DNA from: Penaeus vannamei
Lineage: Eukaryota; Arthropoda; Malacostraca; Decapoda; Penaeidae
Assembly: GCF_042767895.1 (NCBI RefSeq)
Contig: NC_091560.1
Span: 31,213,436 to 31,235,025 of the forward strand
Direction of reading: 5' to 3'
DNA: 21,590 bases
Shown here: positions 1-9,419 of the stretch, piece after piece
Layout of the letters: each line of letters starts with the position of its first letter
How positions within the stretch are numbered: position 1 is the stretch's first letter
Notes under the pieces: generated by a model
Told to the model about the DNA's origin: nothing
The model's database searches: none
The model's input: the letters and a program-made list of their open reading frames with translations, nothing else
Translations under genes and position numbers: made by a program

Positions 1-373
1 AGCAAAGTGCAAATATGTACGTTCCTGGGAAGAGATTCCAAGTAAAAGGATCAAATGGAGATCGGTTACTTCTGAAAGCAAAAAGGAAGAAAACTACAAC
101 ATTTTATAGTATACAGCTGAATTTGATAAATGAAAAATGAAGAAATTCGACATACAGCATGAATACATTTAATCTGTTCTTCCTTTCACTTTCATACCAT
201 CCTTATAACATAAGTATTTACTTAATGCGCTATTATTACAGCTATAAAACGGATACCAATTGCTTTGTATATTATAGTAATTCTTATTGTATATCAGACA
301 TTCCAACGGGACTGTTCTGGAGGTGTGAATTCCGAACTACATGTCTGATATTACACTTAAATCGAAATTAGAA

Positions 374-415
374 AAAAAATCGGCATCTCTTTAGAAAAAA
401 TCGGCATCTCTTTAG
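374..415. repeat. 21-nt exact tandem duplication
   Basis: Two copies of an A6-TCGGCATCTCTTTAG unit, at 374-394 and 395-415. The second P spacer has only one copy of the corresponding segment (near 10880). Confidence 0.85.
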
Positions 416-442
416 ACACTGGTCACCCAAGTTTTGTGTAAA

Positions 443-597
443 GGTCCTATCACACAAGTACCTTTTCCTTAATTCTTTACGTCTCCGGGTGAATTTAAGT
501 CTTTGTCCATGGGTCGCATGCATGTCGAACGCCTCCCAGACGAAGACGAAAGCGACCATTTCCGTCCTGAACTTGTGGTATGAATTACGTATACAAT

Positions 598-629
<32 letters not shown>

Positions 630-890
630 GATAAATGAGGTAAAAGTTCATCTAAATATGAGCTAATGTTCGAAAATGTTTCTACATACAGTATAGTAGT
701 CACCTTTACATAACTATGTTACGCTAAAATAATGCGATATGAGAATTCTATATGATTCCCGGGACCTCGATTGCGCCATGCTTGCTCACACGGGGTCTAT
801 GTTTGCTAACATGGTAGCAGTGGTACTCTACCTGTGTGACAGACTCAGACCGAAATGAAAAAAAATACGGAAAAGTAACGTGATAGGGCC
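443..890. mobile_element. Candidate MITE with imperfect terminal inverted repeats, copy 1
   Basis: The left end reads GGTCCTATCAC and the right end GTGATAGGGCC, which is the inverse complement with one mismatch. Subterminal sequences near both ends also contain inverted GGTAC and TGTGTGA motifs. There is no open reading frame for a transposase. A poly(A) run lies inside at 598-625. The target duplication is not clear: TTA follows the right end, but the left flank is AAA. Confidence 0.4.
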
Positions 891-927
891 TTAGAAAAAC
901 AGTGACACACAAAAGGTTACTATAGTT

Positions 928-930
<3 letters not shown>

Positions 931-1016
<86 letters not shown>
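931..1016. repeat. CT dinucleotide microsatellite, 43 units
   Basis: Uninterrupted CT run, 86 nt. The complementary strand reads GAGAG throughout. Confidence 0.95.
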
Positions 1017-1018
<2 letters not shown>

Positions 1019-1467
1019 AAAAACGTGTTTTACGCGGTTTGCTTATTCAGTATTTCGATGCTTATTCTTTAAAGCCTTCGTTATGTTTTCGGGTTTCATT
1101 TAGTCTATTTCTCATTAATTTCATTTGTAGCTCGATTACCCATGTAACCTATGAAAATTTTAGATGAAAAACGATTATTACATTTTTCTAGACAAAGAAT
1201 ATTATAATGCGTATCATTGTTTTATATCATCATTTAATCACCGCCCTTCAAACCTTAAACCAAAATTTGATACTTGAAGCCCGAAACCTAGTAAAGCCTA
1301 TTGCAGATGCATTTTTCAGCGTAAGTGCATTAAATCTCAGACTTTAAAAAACGTTAATTTTTCTTCCTTTAAAAAATAGCCTCGCCGTTAATTCTCCGTA
1401 CAATAACCTACAATGCACAAACCAGATTTATATCAATAAATCTACTTTATAAATTGTGAGTTTTTAA

Positions 1468-1585
<118 letters not shown>

Positions 1586-1938
1586 TTTATATGTGTGTGT
1601 TGTGGAGTAGGGCTAAGAGTGACCTTTGTTGGTTCCACCATGGTACCGTGTCCTACCATATAACTACTAACACGTAGTCACACAAAGCGTGTGTGTGTGT
1701 GCGTGAAAGACGGAAAAAATACAACGATTCAAAAAAGTACTCTAATAACGACAAAAACAAACGTATATAAAGAGTACGAACTTCACAAGGACGTTCCACC
1801 TGACCTGACCCCACCGAACCGAGCCACGCTGAAGTTTTCCCCTCATATATAACGGCCTTCCTGTCATACCTCTATAGTCCCGAATAAACAACGGTATCCT
1901 TCTTTCTCTTGTTTATCTTTTTCTCTTCTCCCGCACTC

Positions 1939-2052
1939 TGACCTTCACTTGGCCAATGATCCGAAGATGAAGGAAGTTAGCGTATCTCTGTGTCTCTAGT
2001 GTGGTTCTTCGGTCGGTATAAAAAACCTGCTATGAGGGAGGTGTTTATCAGT
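1939..2052 (+). promoter_or_regulatory. Core promoter of gene 1
   Basis: TATAAAA at 2017-2023 and TCAGT initiator at 2048-2052 (candidate +1 at A2050), a spacing of 33 nt, followed by a 50-nt leader. A TGACCTT half-site lies at 1939-1945 within a block conserved in all A and B copies (TGACCTTC, then TGGCCAA, then CCGAAGA). Confidence 0.82.
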
Positions 2053-2099
2053 GCATTGCTTCGACTGACACAGGGAGGACCTCGGGAAATTGCCCTACG

Positions 2100-2811
2100 A
2101 TGAAAGCTATGGTTTGTATCCTTCTAGAAGCTATTGACGTTTTAACCTTGCTATTATTCATTTCAGTTAAGATTCATCAAATAATTTAGACAACTTCGAA
2201 ACACCATTACCAATTATGCGAGGAATGGTAATCATTCCTCGTATACCAAGTATACGAGGAATTGTAACGGTAACCAATGTATGTTTCCTTGTAGACATTA
2301 TCCGTACTCTTGGTTGTGGTCGTCCTGGCAGTTGCTCAGCCAGAAATCCTAGACTTCGAGGGCGAGGATCACCAGCACCATCAGGAGGGAGACGCCGGGG
2401 ATCACGTGGAAGGATCTTACAGGTCAGTATGACTTTAGGAAGGATGCGAAAAAGATATAACATCTTCAAATTTTGCTATCACCTCTGAAACATATTTTGA
2501 ATCACAAGGTACGAGGAGGTGGGATTACGTATCACATAGGTAATAAATCAATATACTGTAATAAGGCTAAAGGGATTAAGAAATACCATAGCGTGATACA
2601 TCTAACAACAATCCAATCTTTAATCATGGATAATTCTCTATACAGCTGGACGTCCCCCGAAGGCGAGGAGTTCCACGTCCAGTACGTGGCCGACGAGGAC
2701 GGCTACCGGGTGCTGGAGTCGAACGCCGTGCCCGTGAACCACGACGGGATGGCGGCGGACGGCAACCAGGGAGCCTTTGGGGAGGAAGAAGGAGAAGGAG
2801 GAGAGCGATAA
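2100..2811 (+). CDS. Gene 1: RR-1 cuticle protein, A-type 5' module, three exons
   Basis: Structural chitin-binding protein predicted to be secreted into the cuticle. The coding exons are 2100-2111, 2295-2422 and 2646-2811, giving 101 aa. All junctions are GT-AG and the frame is preserved (phase 0, then phase 2, where ag+c makes Ser47). Residues 1-18 (MKAMTLSVLLVVVVLAVA) form a signal peptide with likely cleavage before Gln19. An acidic His/Gln linker follows, to about residue 43. The RR-1 core is G44-S-Y46-S-W48-T-S-P-E-G53, then Y60-x-A62-D63-E64-x-G66-Y67 and a VP at 75-76. The tail is Glu/Gly-rich and ends in R101. An intron after four signal-peptide codons is typical of arthropod cuticular genes. 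Gln at the predicted mature N-terminus differs from Arg in the other copies and could cyclise (inference). It most resembles the small crustacean arthrodial/calcified cuticle proteins; the exact ortholog is not assigned. Confidence 0.9.
2219..2262 (+). repeat. Overlapping alternative hairpins in intron 1 of gene 1
   Basis: Arm 1 CGAGGAATG (2219-2227) can pair with CATTCCTCG (2233-2241). The segment 2234-2246 can instead pair with 2250-2262 as a perfect 13-bp stem with a CAA loop. The two pairings share the middle arm. The structure ends 32 nt before exon 2. Confidence 0.85.
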
Positions 2812-2945
2812 ACACAGAGAAGGAAGAAGGGCGATGAAAAAGAGAGAGAAAAAGGAAAAACAAATGGAATTCTTTTCGGGATACTTGTGTATTTAAACAT
2901 CATCATTATGCGCTACTGATTACATACGTTACTGCAAATTAGACC

Positions 2946-2951
2946 AATAAA
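2946..2951 (+). terminator. Poly(A) signal of gene 1
   Basis: AATAAA 135 nt after the stop codon, followed by a T/G-rich stretch. The surrounding sequence is shared with genes 2, 5 and 6. Confidence 0.75.
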
Positions 2952-3583
2952 ATACCATTCATACATTTTGTTTATTTATCTGATCAGTGTAGACAAAAAA
3001 TGAGAAAACATAGGTAATAGCAGAGGTTAGCTTGAAAAAATGGCCATTCTTCTATGATTCAAAATACAGTACATATCAAAGTACATCTTGCAATATGATT
3101 ATTTACGAGCAATGTGTTATTAGTCAACGAGGATTATAGAAGGGAGGACAAGATAAAGGTATCTGACTCAGTACCATGCCCTTTCTTTCACGCGATCAAT
3201 AGTAAATAAACAATTAGATAATAAAACAAAATGAATAATAAAAAAAATAATAATAATAAAATGGAATGCATCAACCAAAAATTGTATGGTGTGAGCAACC
3301 GGAAAAGTCATTCCTAAGAAGACAAATGATAATAATAATGATAATAATGATAATTATTATGATGGTAATGATAAATATGATAATAGTAGTAGTGATAATA
3401 ACAATAATATTAACTGATAAATAATAATGATGATCATAGTGATAATAACAATAGATAAATAGTTAGATAATAATAGCAACAAATTAAGAAGAGAGAGGAG
3501 AGAAAAGTAAGAATGGACGGGGATAAGGAAGAAGAAAATATTCTCATGCTTGTATCACTATTTCAATAAAATGTCATATAAGA

Positions 3584-3606
3584 TTTTTTTTTTTTTTTTT
3601 TTTTTT
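3584..3606. repeat. Poly(T) run after gene 1
   Basis: 23 T, matched by a run of the same length at 20828-20850 after gene 6. Genes 2 and 5 have a purine-rich run at this site instead. Confidence 0.9.
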
Positions 3607-4640
3607 AATGGAGGAAAAAATAAAAACAGAAATAGACTTTGATCCTTATCCACTTCACTTTAACTCCAATCTGATTATAGATATGATTTGTGTCCATTTC
3701 ACTGTATTTCCTAATGCATAATGTATATCTACTATTTCCTACCCCACCGTAGTCCCAATTACATAGCGAACATTCAACGGAACTGTTCTGAAGGTAAAAA
3801 TCCTAAACTTATATCGGGATGATTATTTTTTTATTTTTTCTATTCTTTATTTTTTTTAGATCCAGGCTTTTTGTATAAAGGGTGTATTAAAGTAGACCTT
3901 GTTTTTTCAGGTAAATAATTTATGTGTCTTTTACACATTTTCTTATTTAGGATCTTTAAGATTATTAATTTGTGCATTCTATTTTCAATAAAATTAAGCT
4001 ATCTTGCTCACCTCGGCATTTTTACAGCTCAACTTCTCTTATAAAATACTTCAAATAAAAAAGATAAAAGACCACAATGACTTCAGTCACGTAAAACATT
4101 TTTTCTGAAGGCCAGAATATTACTAATATTTTCCCGCTGACTCTAGTGGGCGTTCAGCTTTGTAATCAATGCTGTTTTATGTCATCATTTAATCGCCGCC
4201 TATCTGATCCGAAGACCAGAAATGTTATATTCGTTCAACAGAAATGCTTCGGAAATACGTGATTTAAGTAAGCTTGAAGTAAGATCAACATGCAATCATT
4301 TTTATTCTAGGCTAGATTATATATAATTCTTTCTATTCACTTGATGGCATCGCGATTTTCTTCTTCACTAATGTTAATTAGGATAACCAAGAAAAATTAT
4401 CTATTATTACATGAAAGCATTACTCTATTAATCAATAGTTCGTTTCTGTCGATCTATCTGTCTATTTATTTGTATCGATCTACCAATGTAGATATCTATC
4501 TGTCTAATTAAGTATCTATATGTATTTATGTATATATGTATATGTAAACATTTCGTTTTATAGATTTTACCACACACACACATACGAACACACACAAACA
4601 CACATTTATGTAATCATGCCATCTTTCTCTCCCATAACAT

Positions 4641-4779
<139 letters not shown>

Positions 4780-5060
4780 AACATTGTTAGAGAAATTAAC
4801 ATTCAGAATGTTATATATATATAAAATACTGGAAATTATGTTTTTACATGATGGAAAAACAGAAATACGAAAAAATATGCAGGTGTGGGTAAGGCTCGTA
4901 TACTCCCATTGAAAACCCATTGCGTTTCAAAAGGTATTATAATTATACTGACATTTCTCTATTTCGGATATTTTCCCACTTATTGCGAACAATATTATGG
5001 TCCTGCAGTTTAATGCAAATAAAAATCGGTTTGAGCACATATGTGATAGGTTGGTGTAAG

Positions 5061-5096
5061 GTTTGACTCACTGCATTATTATGCAGTGAGTCAAAC
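5061..5096. repeat. 36-bp perfect palindrome upstream of gene 2
   Basis: 16-bp arms (GTTTGACTCACTGCAT and its exact inverse complement) around a TATT loop. Each arm contains TGACTCA/TGAGTCA. Confidence 0.95.
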
Positions 5097-5230
5097 TTTG
5101 AATAATACATTATTTTCTTTCTTTTTTATTTATTAATTAATTTATATTGGTTAAAGAGGCCTTTGCTTTACAGGTAGACAGTAATGAGATGATGTTTATA
5201 TATTCTCACATCTAAAAATACTGAAAGACA

Positions 5231-5233
<3 letters not shown>

Positions 5234-5262
<29 letters not shown>
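5234..5262. repeat. CA microsatellite upstream of gene 2
   Basis: About 14 CA units. Shorter CA runs occupy the same site upstream of gene 3 (about 8970-8985) and gene 6 (about 18690-18704). Confidence 0.9.
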
Positions 5263-5266
<4 letters not shown>

Positions 5267-5536
5267 AACATACACATTCACAAACGCACAAGTAAGCACT
5301 GTGTGTTGTACGCGAAAGACGAGAAAAAATAGACAAAGAAAGCAAAAAAGAACTTCACATAACAAAGAAAACCAAGAAAAACGAATGCAAAAAGCCCCCA
5401 TTTCGGAAGGACGTTCCACGCGACCCGACCCGACCGCACCTTGGACACGGTAAAGCACTCTCCATTTCGCCCCCTGGTTTTACGACCTTCCCCCCGTGGG
5501 TTATTTGGCCTAATTCAACAACGCCATTTCTTGGTT

Positions 5537-5560
5537 CCCCCCCCCCCCCCCCCCCCCCCC
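5537..5560. repeat. Poly(C) run, 24 nt, next to the gene 2 promoter block
   Basis: 24 consecutive C, ending 6 nt before TGACCTT. Genes 3 and 6 have shorter C runs at the same site (about 9252-9262 and 18980-18993). Confidence 0.95.
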
Positions 5561-5566
5561 ACAGCC

Positions 5567-5685
5567 TGACCTTCCCCTGGCCAACGAGCCGAAGACAGAG
5601 GAGGTTAGTGCATCGCTGTGGCTTGGGCAGAGACCCCTTCATCGGTTGGTATAAGAGACCTGCTACGAGGGAGGTGTTTATCAGT
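5567..5685 (+). promoter_or_regulatory. Core promoter of gene 2
   Basis: TATAAGA at 5650-5656, TCAGT at 5681-5685 (A5683) and TGACCTT at 5567-5573. The block is immediately preceded by a run of 24 C (5537-5560). Confidence 0.82.
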
Positions 5686-5732
5686 GCATTGCTCCGTCTG
5701 ACACAGGGAGGACCTCGGGAAACTACCTTACG

Positions 5733-6437
5733 ATGAGATCTATGGTTTGTGCTTTTATTTAGTTATTCATATCACTAATCTTTAACATTGTTATTCTTCA
5801 CTTTCCTGGAAATCCTTGAAACATATTGAATAACTTCGAAACATTACTAGTTATACGAGAAACGGTATATGTGACCAATACATGTGTTCCTTGTAGACAC
5901 TATTTGTACTCCTGGTCGCGGCCGTCCTGGTGACAGCTCGGCCAGACGTCCTGGACTTCGAGGGCGAGGATCACCAGCACCAGCAGGAGGGAGACGCCGG
6001 GGATCACGTGGAAGGGTCTTACAGGTCAGCGTGACTTCAGATAGGATGTTGTGAAGAGGAAATTGTATTTTCATATCTTATTTTCAGCTTTGATACACGT
6101 ACTGAAATGGGTGTATAGACTGTAAATGTAGCATATCAATTTATTAATCTAGAAGTTTGATATAAATTCCATAATGACATAACAACCCGGCATTTAATCA
6201 TGGATAAATCTATTGTGATAACAAAACACAGATCTCGTCCAACGTTTTATAATTTATAATTCTCCATACAGCTGGACGTCCCCCGAAGGCGAGGAGTTCC
6301 ACGTCCAGTACGTGGCCGACGAGGACGGCTACCGGGTGCTGGAGTCGAACGCCGTGCCCGTGAACCACGACGGGATGGCGGCGGACGGCAACCAGGGAGC
6401 CTTTGGCGAGGAAGAAGGAGAAGGAGGAGAACGATAA
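5733..6437 (+). CDS. Gene 2: RR-1 cuticle protein, B-type 5' module, three exons
   Basis: Secreted chitin-binding cuticle protein, 101 aa. The coding exons are 5733-5744, 5897-6024 and 6272-6437. The signal peptide is residues 1-18 (MRSMTLFVLLVAAVLVTA) and the predicted mature start is Arg19-Pro-Asp. The RR-1 core (Tyr60, Ala62, Asp63, Glu64, Gly66, Tyr67) is intact. The mature 83 aa contain about 23 Asp/Glu against 3 Arg, with no Lys or Cys, so the protein is strongly acidic. The start is supported by a TATA box and TCAGT initiator that give a 50-nt leader, and by identical placement in the paralogs. Exon 1 ends ATG|GTTTGT, a weak donor shared by most copies. The 3' UTR is of the b type, shared with gene 5, whereas its promoter and introns match genes 3 and 6. 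Confidence 0.9.
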
Positions 6438-6549
6438 GAACAGAGACGGAAGAAGGACGAGAAAAAATGCAGAGAAGAAAGAGGAAACGGAGAGAAATAT
6501 CATCGTAATGCACCAGTGGAGACGTTACTGCTGTGTAGACCACTGTGAC

Positions 6550-6555
6550 AATAAA
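6550..6555 (+). terminator. Poly(A) signal of gene 2
   Basis: AATAAA 113 nt after the stop codon, in the same conserved context as gene 1 (AATAAAATACCATT), followed by a T-rich stretch. Confidence 0.75.
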
Positions 6556-6902
6556 ATACCATTTATACATTTTATCTATTTAACTGATACGTGTAAAAAA
6601 AAGGGAAAACATAAGTAATAGCAGAGGTACGCTTTAAAAGTTGCCCATTCTTCTATGATTCAAAGTACAGTACATATCAAAGTATATCTTGCAATATAAT
6701 CACTTGCGAGCAAAGCGTTATTAATCAACGAGGATTATACAAAGGAGTACAAGATAGAGATCATTGACAGTACCATGTCCTTTCTTTCACTCGATCAATA
6801 GTATATAAACAATTAGATAAAACAAAATGAAGAATTTCAAAAAATGGAATGAATCAACTAAAACTTGGAAGGTGTGAGCAACCGGAACCAAAAGTCATTT
6901 CT

Positions 6903-7130
6903 AAGAAGACAAATAATAATAAAAATGAAAATAATAATGATTATGATGGTACTGATAATTATGATAATAAAAGTATTAGTAGTAGTAGTAATAATAATGA
7001 AAATAATAATAATAACAACAACAACAACAATTACAACAACAACAACAGCAACAGGAACAAAACAACAATGATAATAATAATAATAATGATAATAATAATA
7101 ATAATAATAATAATAATTGATAAATAATAA
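6903..7130. repeat. AAT/AAC trinucleotide-rich tract after gene 2
   Basis: Imperfect AAT units with an AAC block near 7014-7065. Counterparts occur after gene 1 (3330-3480), gene 5 (16545-16760) and gene 6 (20560-20710). Long open frames of Asn or Ile/Tyr here are artefacts of the repeat. Confidence 0.85.
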
Positions 7131-8159
7131 TAAAGATAACGATGATAACATAAAATAAATAGTTAGATAATGATAACAGCAAAGTAAGCGTATCAGTCAT
7201 CTGTTATGAATGTTAATCATCATTTAAAGAAGAGAGAGGAGAGAAAAATAAGCATGGACGGGGATAAGGAAAAAGAAAATAGTCTCGTGCTTGTATATCA
7301 ATAAAATGTCAAAATGTCATAATAGGAGAAGAAGGGGAGGGGGAGGAGGAGGAAGAGAAGATGGAGGAAACAAATGAAAAAGAAATAGGCTTTGATCCTT
7401 GTCCGCTTCACTTTAACTCCAAGCTTACTATTGATATGATTTGTGTCAATTTCACTGTAATTCCTAATGCATAATGTATAACTATTATTTCCTACCTCAC
7501 CGTAGTCCTAGTTACGTACCAAACATTTAACAGCATTGTTCTGAAAATGAAAATACTCAACTTATATCGGGATGAAAAAACAACTTTTTTCCTTTTGACG
7601 CAGGCTTTTTGTATAAAGTGTGTATTGAAGTAAACCTTGATTTTTTCAGGAAAATAATTTTCTGTGTTTTACATATTTACTTAGCATCTTTAAAATCATT
7701 CATTTATGCATTTAATTTCCAGTGAAATTAAATTTTCTTTTTCGCTGCAGCATTTTTTACAACTCAACTTCTCATATAAATCCTTTCAAATAAAAAGATA
7801 ATAATTACTTAGTGATTTCAGTTACGTAAAACCTTTTTCTAATGACAGAATATCACTGGTATTTTGCCGTTGACTTTAGTATATGTTTAACTTTGTAGTC
7901 AATACTGTTCAACGTCATATAAGCGCCACCTATCTGATCCGATGACCAAAATGTTATATTCTGTCAACAGAAATGATTCGGAAATACGTGATTTAAGCTT
8001 GAAATAAAATCAACATGCAATCAATTTTATTCTAGGCTAGATTATGCATAATTCTTTCTTTTTACTTGATGGGATTGCGATTTTCTTCTTCACTATTATT
8101 AATTATGGTAACTATGGAAAATGATCAGTTATTACATGAAAGCATTAATCTATTAATCT

Positions 8160-8395
8160 ATCAGTTTGTTTCTGTCGATCTATCTGTCTATCTATTTGTG
8201 TCGATCTACCAATGTATATATCTATCTGTCTAATTGTATCTATCTACCCACATAGCAATCTATAGATATATCTATCTATCTACGTATCTCTATCTAAGTA
8301 TATCTATCTATCCGTCTATCTATATGTTTATCTATCTATCTATCTACATATCTACATATATATATGTATTTATGTATATATGTATATATAAACAT
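8160..8395. repeat. CTAT (GATA) imperfect tetranucleotide tract
   Basis: Many CTAT units mixed with CTGT and TATATG. Counterparts are shorter near 4450-4545 and similar near 17800-18015. Confidence 0.85.
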
Positions 8396-8445
8396 TTCGT
8401 ACGAACACACATTCATGTAATCGTGCCATCTTTTTCTCCCATAAC

Positions 8446-8447
<2 letters not shown>

Positions 8448-8520
<73 letters not shown>
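8448..8520. repeat. GA microsatellite upstream of gene 3
   Basis: 73 nt uninterrupted AG run at the same relative position as the array at 4641-4775. Confidence 0.95.
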
Positions 8521-8524
<4 letters not shown>

Positions 8525-8806
8525 AACATTGTTAGAGAAATTAACATTCAGAATGTTATATATATATAAAATACTGGAAATTATGTTTTTTACATGATGG
8601 AAAAACAGAAATACGAAAAAATATGCAGGTGTGGGTAAGGCTCATAAACTCCCATTGAAAACCCGTTGCGCTGGAAAAGGTATTATAATTATAGTGACAT
8701 TTCTCTATTTCGGATATTTTCCCACTTATTGCGAACAATATTATGGTCCTGCAGTTTAATGCAAATAAAAATCAGTTTGAGCACACATGTGATAGGTTGG
8801 TGTAAA

Positions 8807-8842
8807 GTTTGACTCACTGCATTATTATGCAGTGAGTCAAAC
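8807..8842. repeat. 36-bp perfect palindrome upstream of gene 3
   Basis: Identical arms and loop to the palindrome at 5061-5096, at the same relative position. Confidence 0.95.
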
Positions 8843-9275
8843 TGAATAATACATTATTTTCTTTCTTTTTTATTTATCAGTTAATTTATATTGGTTAAAG
8901 AGGCCTTTGGTTTACAGATAAACAGTAATGAGATGATGTTTATATATTCCCACATCTAAAAATACTGAAAGACACACACACACACATAAACATACACATT
9001 CACATACGCACACGTAAGCACTGTGTGTTGTACACGAAAGACGAGACAAAAAAGACAAAGAAAGCAAAAAAGTTCACATAACAAAGAAAACCAAGAAAAA
9101 CGAATAGAAAAAAGCCACCATTTCGGAAGGACGTTCCACGCGACCCGACCCGACCGCACCTTGGACACGGTAAAGCACTCTCCATTTCGCCCCCTGGTTT
9201 TACGACCTTCCCCCCGTGGGTTATTTGTCCTAATTCAACGCCATTTCTTTGCCCCCCCCCCCTCGCCCCACAGCC

Positions 9276-9393
9276 TGACCTTCCCCAGGCCAACGAGCCG
9301 AAGACAGAGGAGGTTAGTGCATCGCTGTGGCTTGGGCAGAGACCCCCTTCATCGGTTGGTATAAGAGACCTGCTACGAGGGAGGTTTATCAGT
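9276..9393 (+). promoter_or_regulatory. Core promoter of gene 3
   Basis: TATAAGA at 9360-9366, TCAGT at 9389-9393 (A9391) and TGACCTT at 9276-9282. TATA-to-initiator spacing is 31 nt instead of 33 because two bases are missing in the GGAGGTGTTT segment. Confidence 0.8.
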
Positions 9394-9419
9394 GCATTGC
9401 TTCGTCTGACACAGGGAGG

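Larger units (their letters stand above)
6438..9419. repeat. Spacer Q, copy 2 (gene 2 to gene 3)
   Basis: Same order of elements as the first Q copy, with no gene supported. The first part is closest to the region after gene 5: AAT/AAC-rich DNA at about 6900-7140, then a purine run near 7325-7370 where copy 1 has poly(T). The CTAT/GATA tract is expanded at about 8160-8390. Confidence 0.85.

Noticed and set aside
1606..1700. GGTTCCACCATGGTACC region in A-type upstream, considered as a tRNA-like or SINE element
   Set aside because: B-box resemblance is weak, no A box or acceptor stem can be drawn, and both copies are explained by the segmental duplication.
2624..2863. Arg/Pro-rich open frame on the - strand across exon 3, repeated at every copy (e.g. 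6247-6570, 9933-10178, 15887-16138, 19882-20106)
   Set aside because: It is open in all copies only because exon 3 itself is nearly identical. Composition mirrors the GC-rich sense codons, the ends differ between copies, and there is no promoter or splice context.
5168..5458. - strand frame with hydrophobic Cys/Phe/Val stretches upstream of gene 2, seen again at 8956-9168 and 18587-18901
   Set aside because: It reads through a CA microsatellite and paralogous spacer. Length and frame change with indels between copies, and no known domain or signal is visible.
6849..7200. Asn- and Ile/Val-rich frames on both strands
   Set aside because: Translation of the AAT/AAC tract; the equivalent in other spacers has different lengths and frames.
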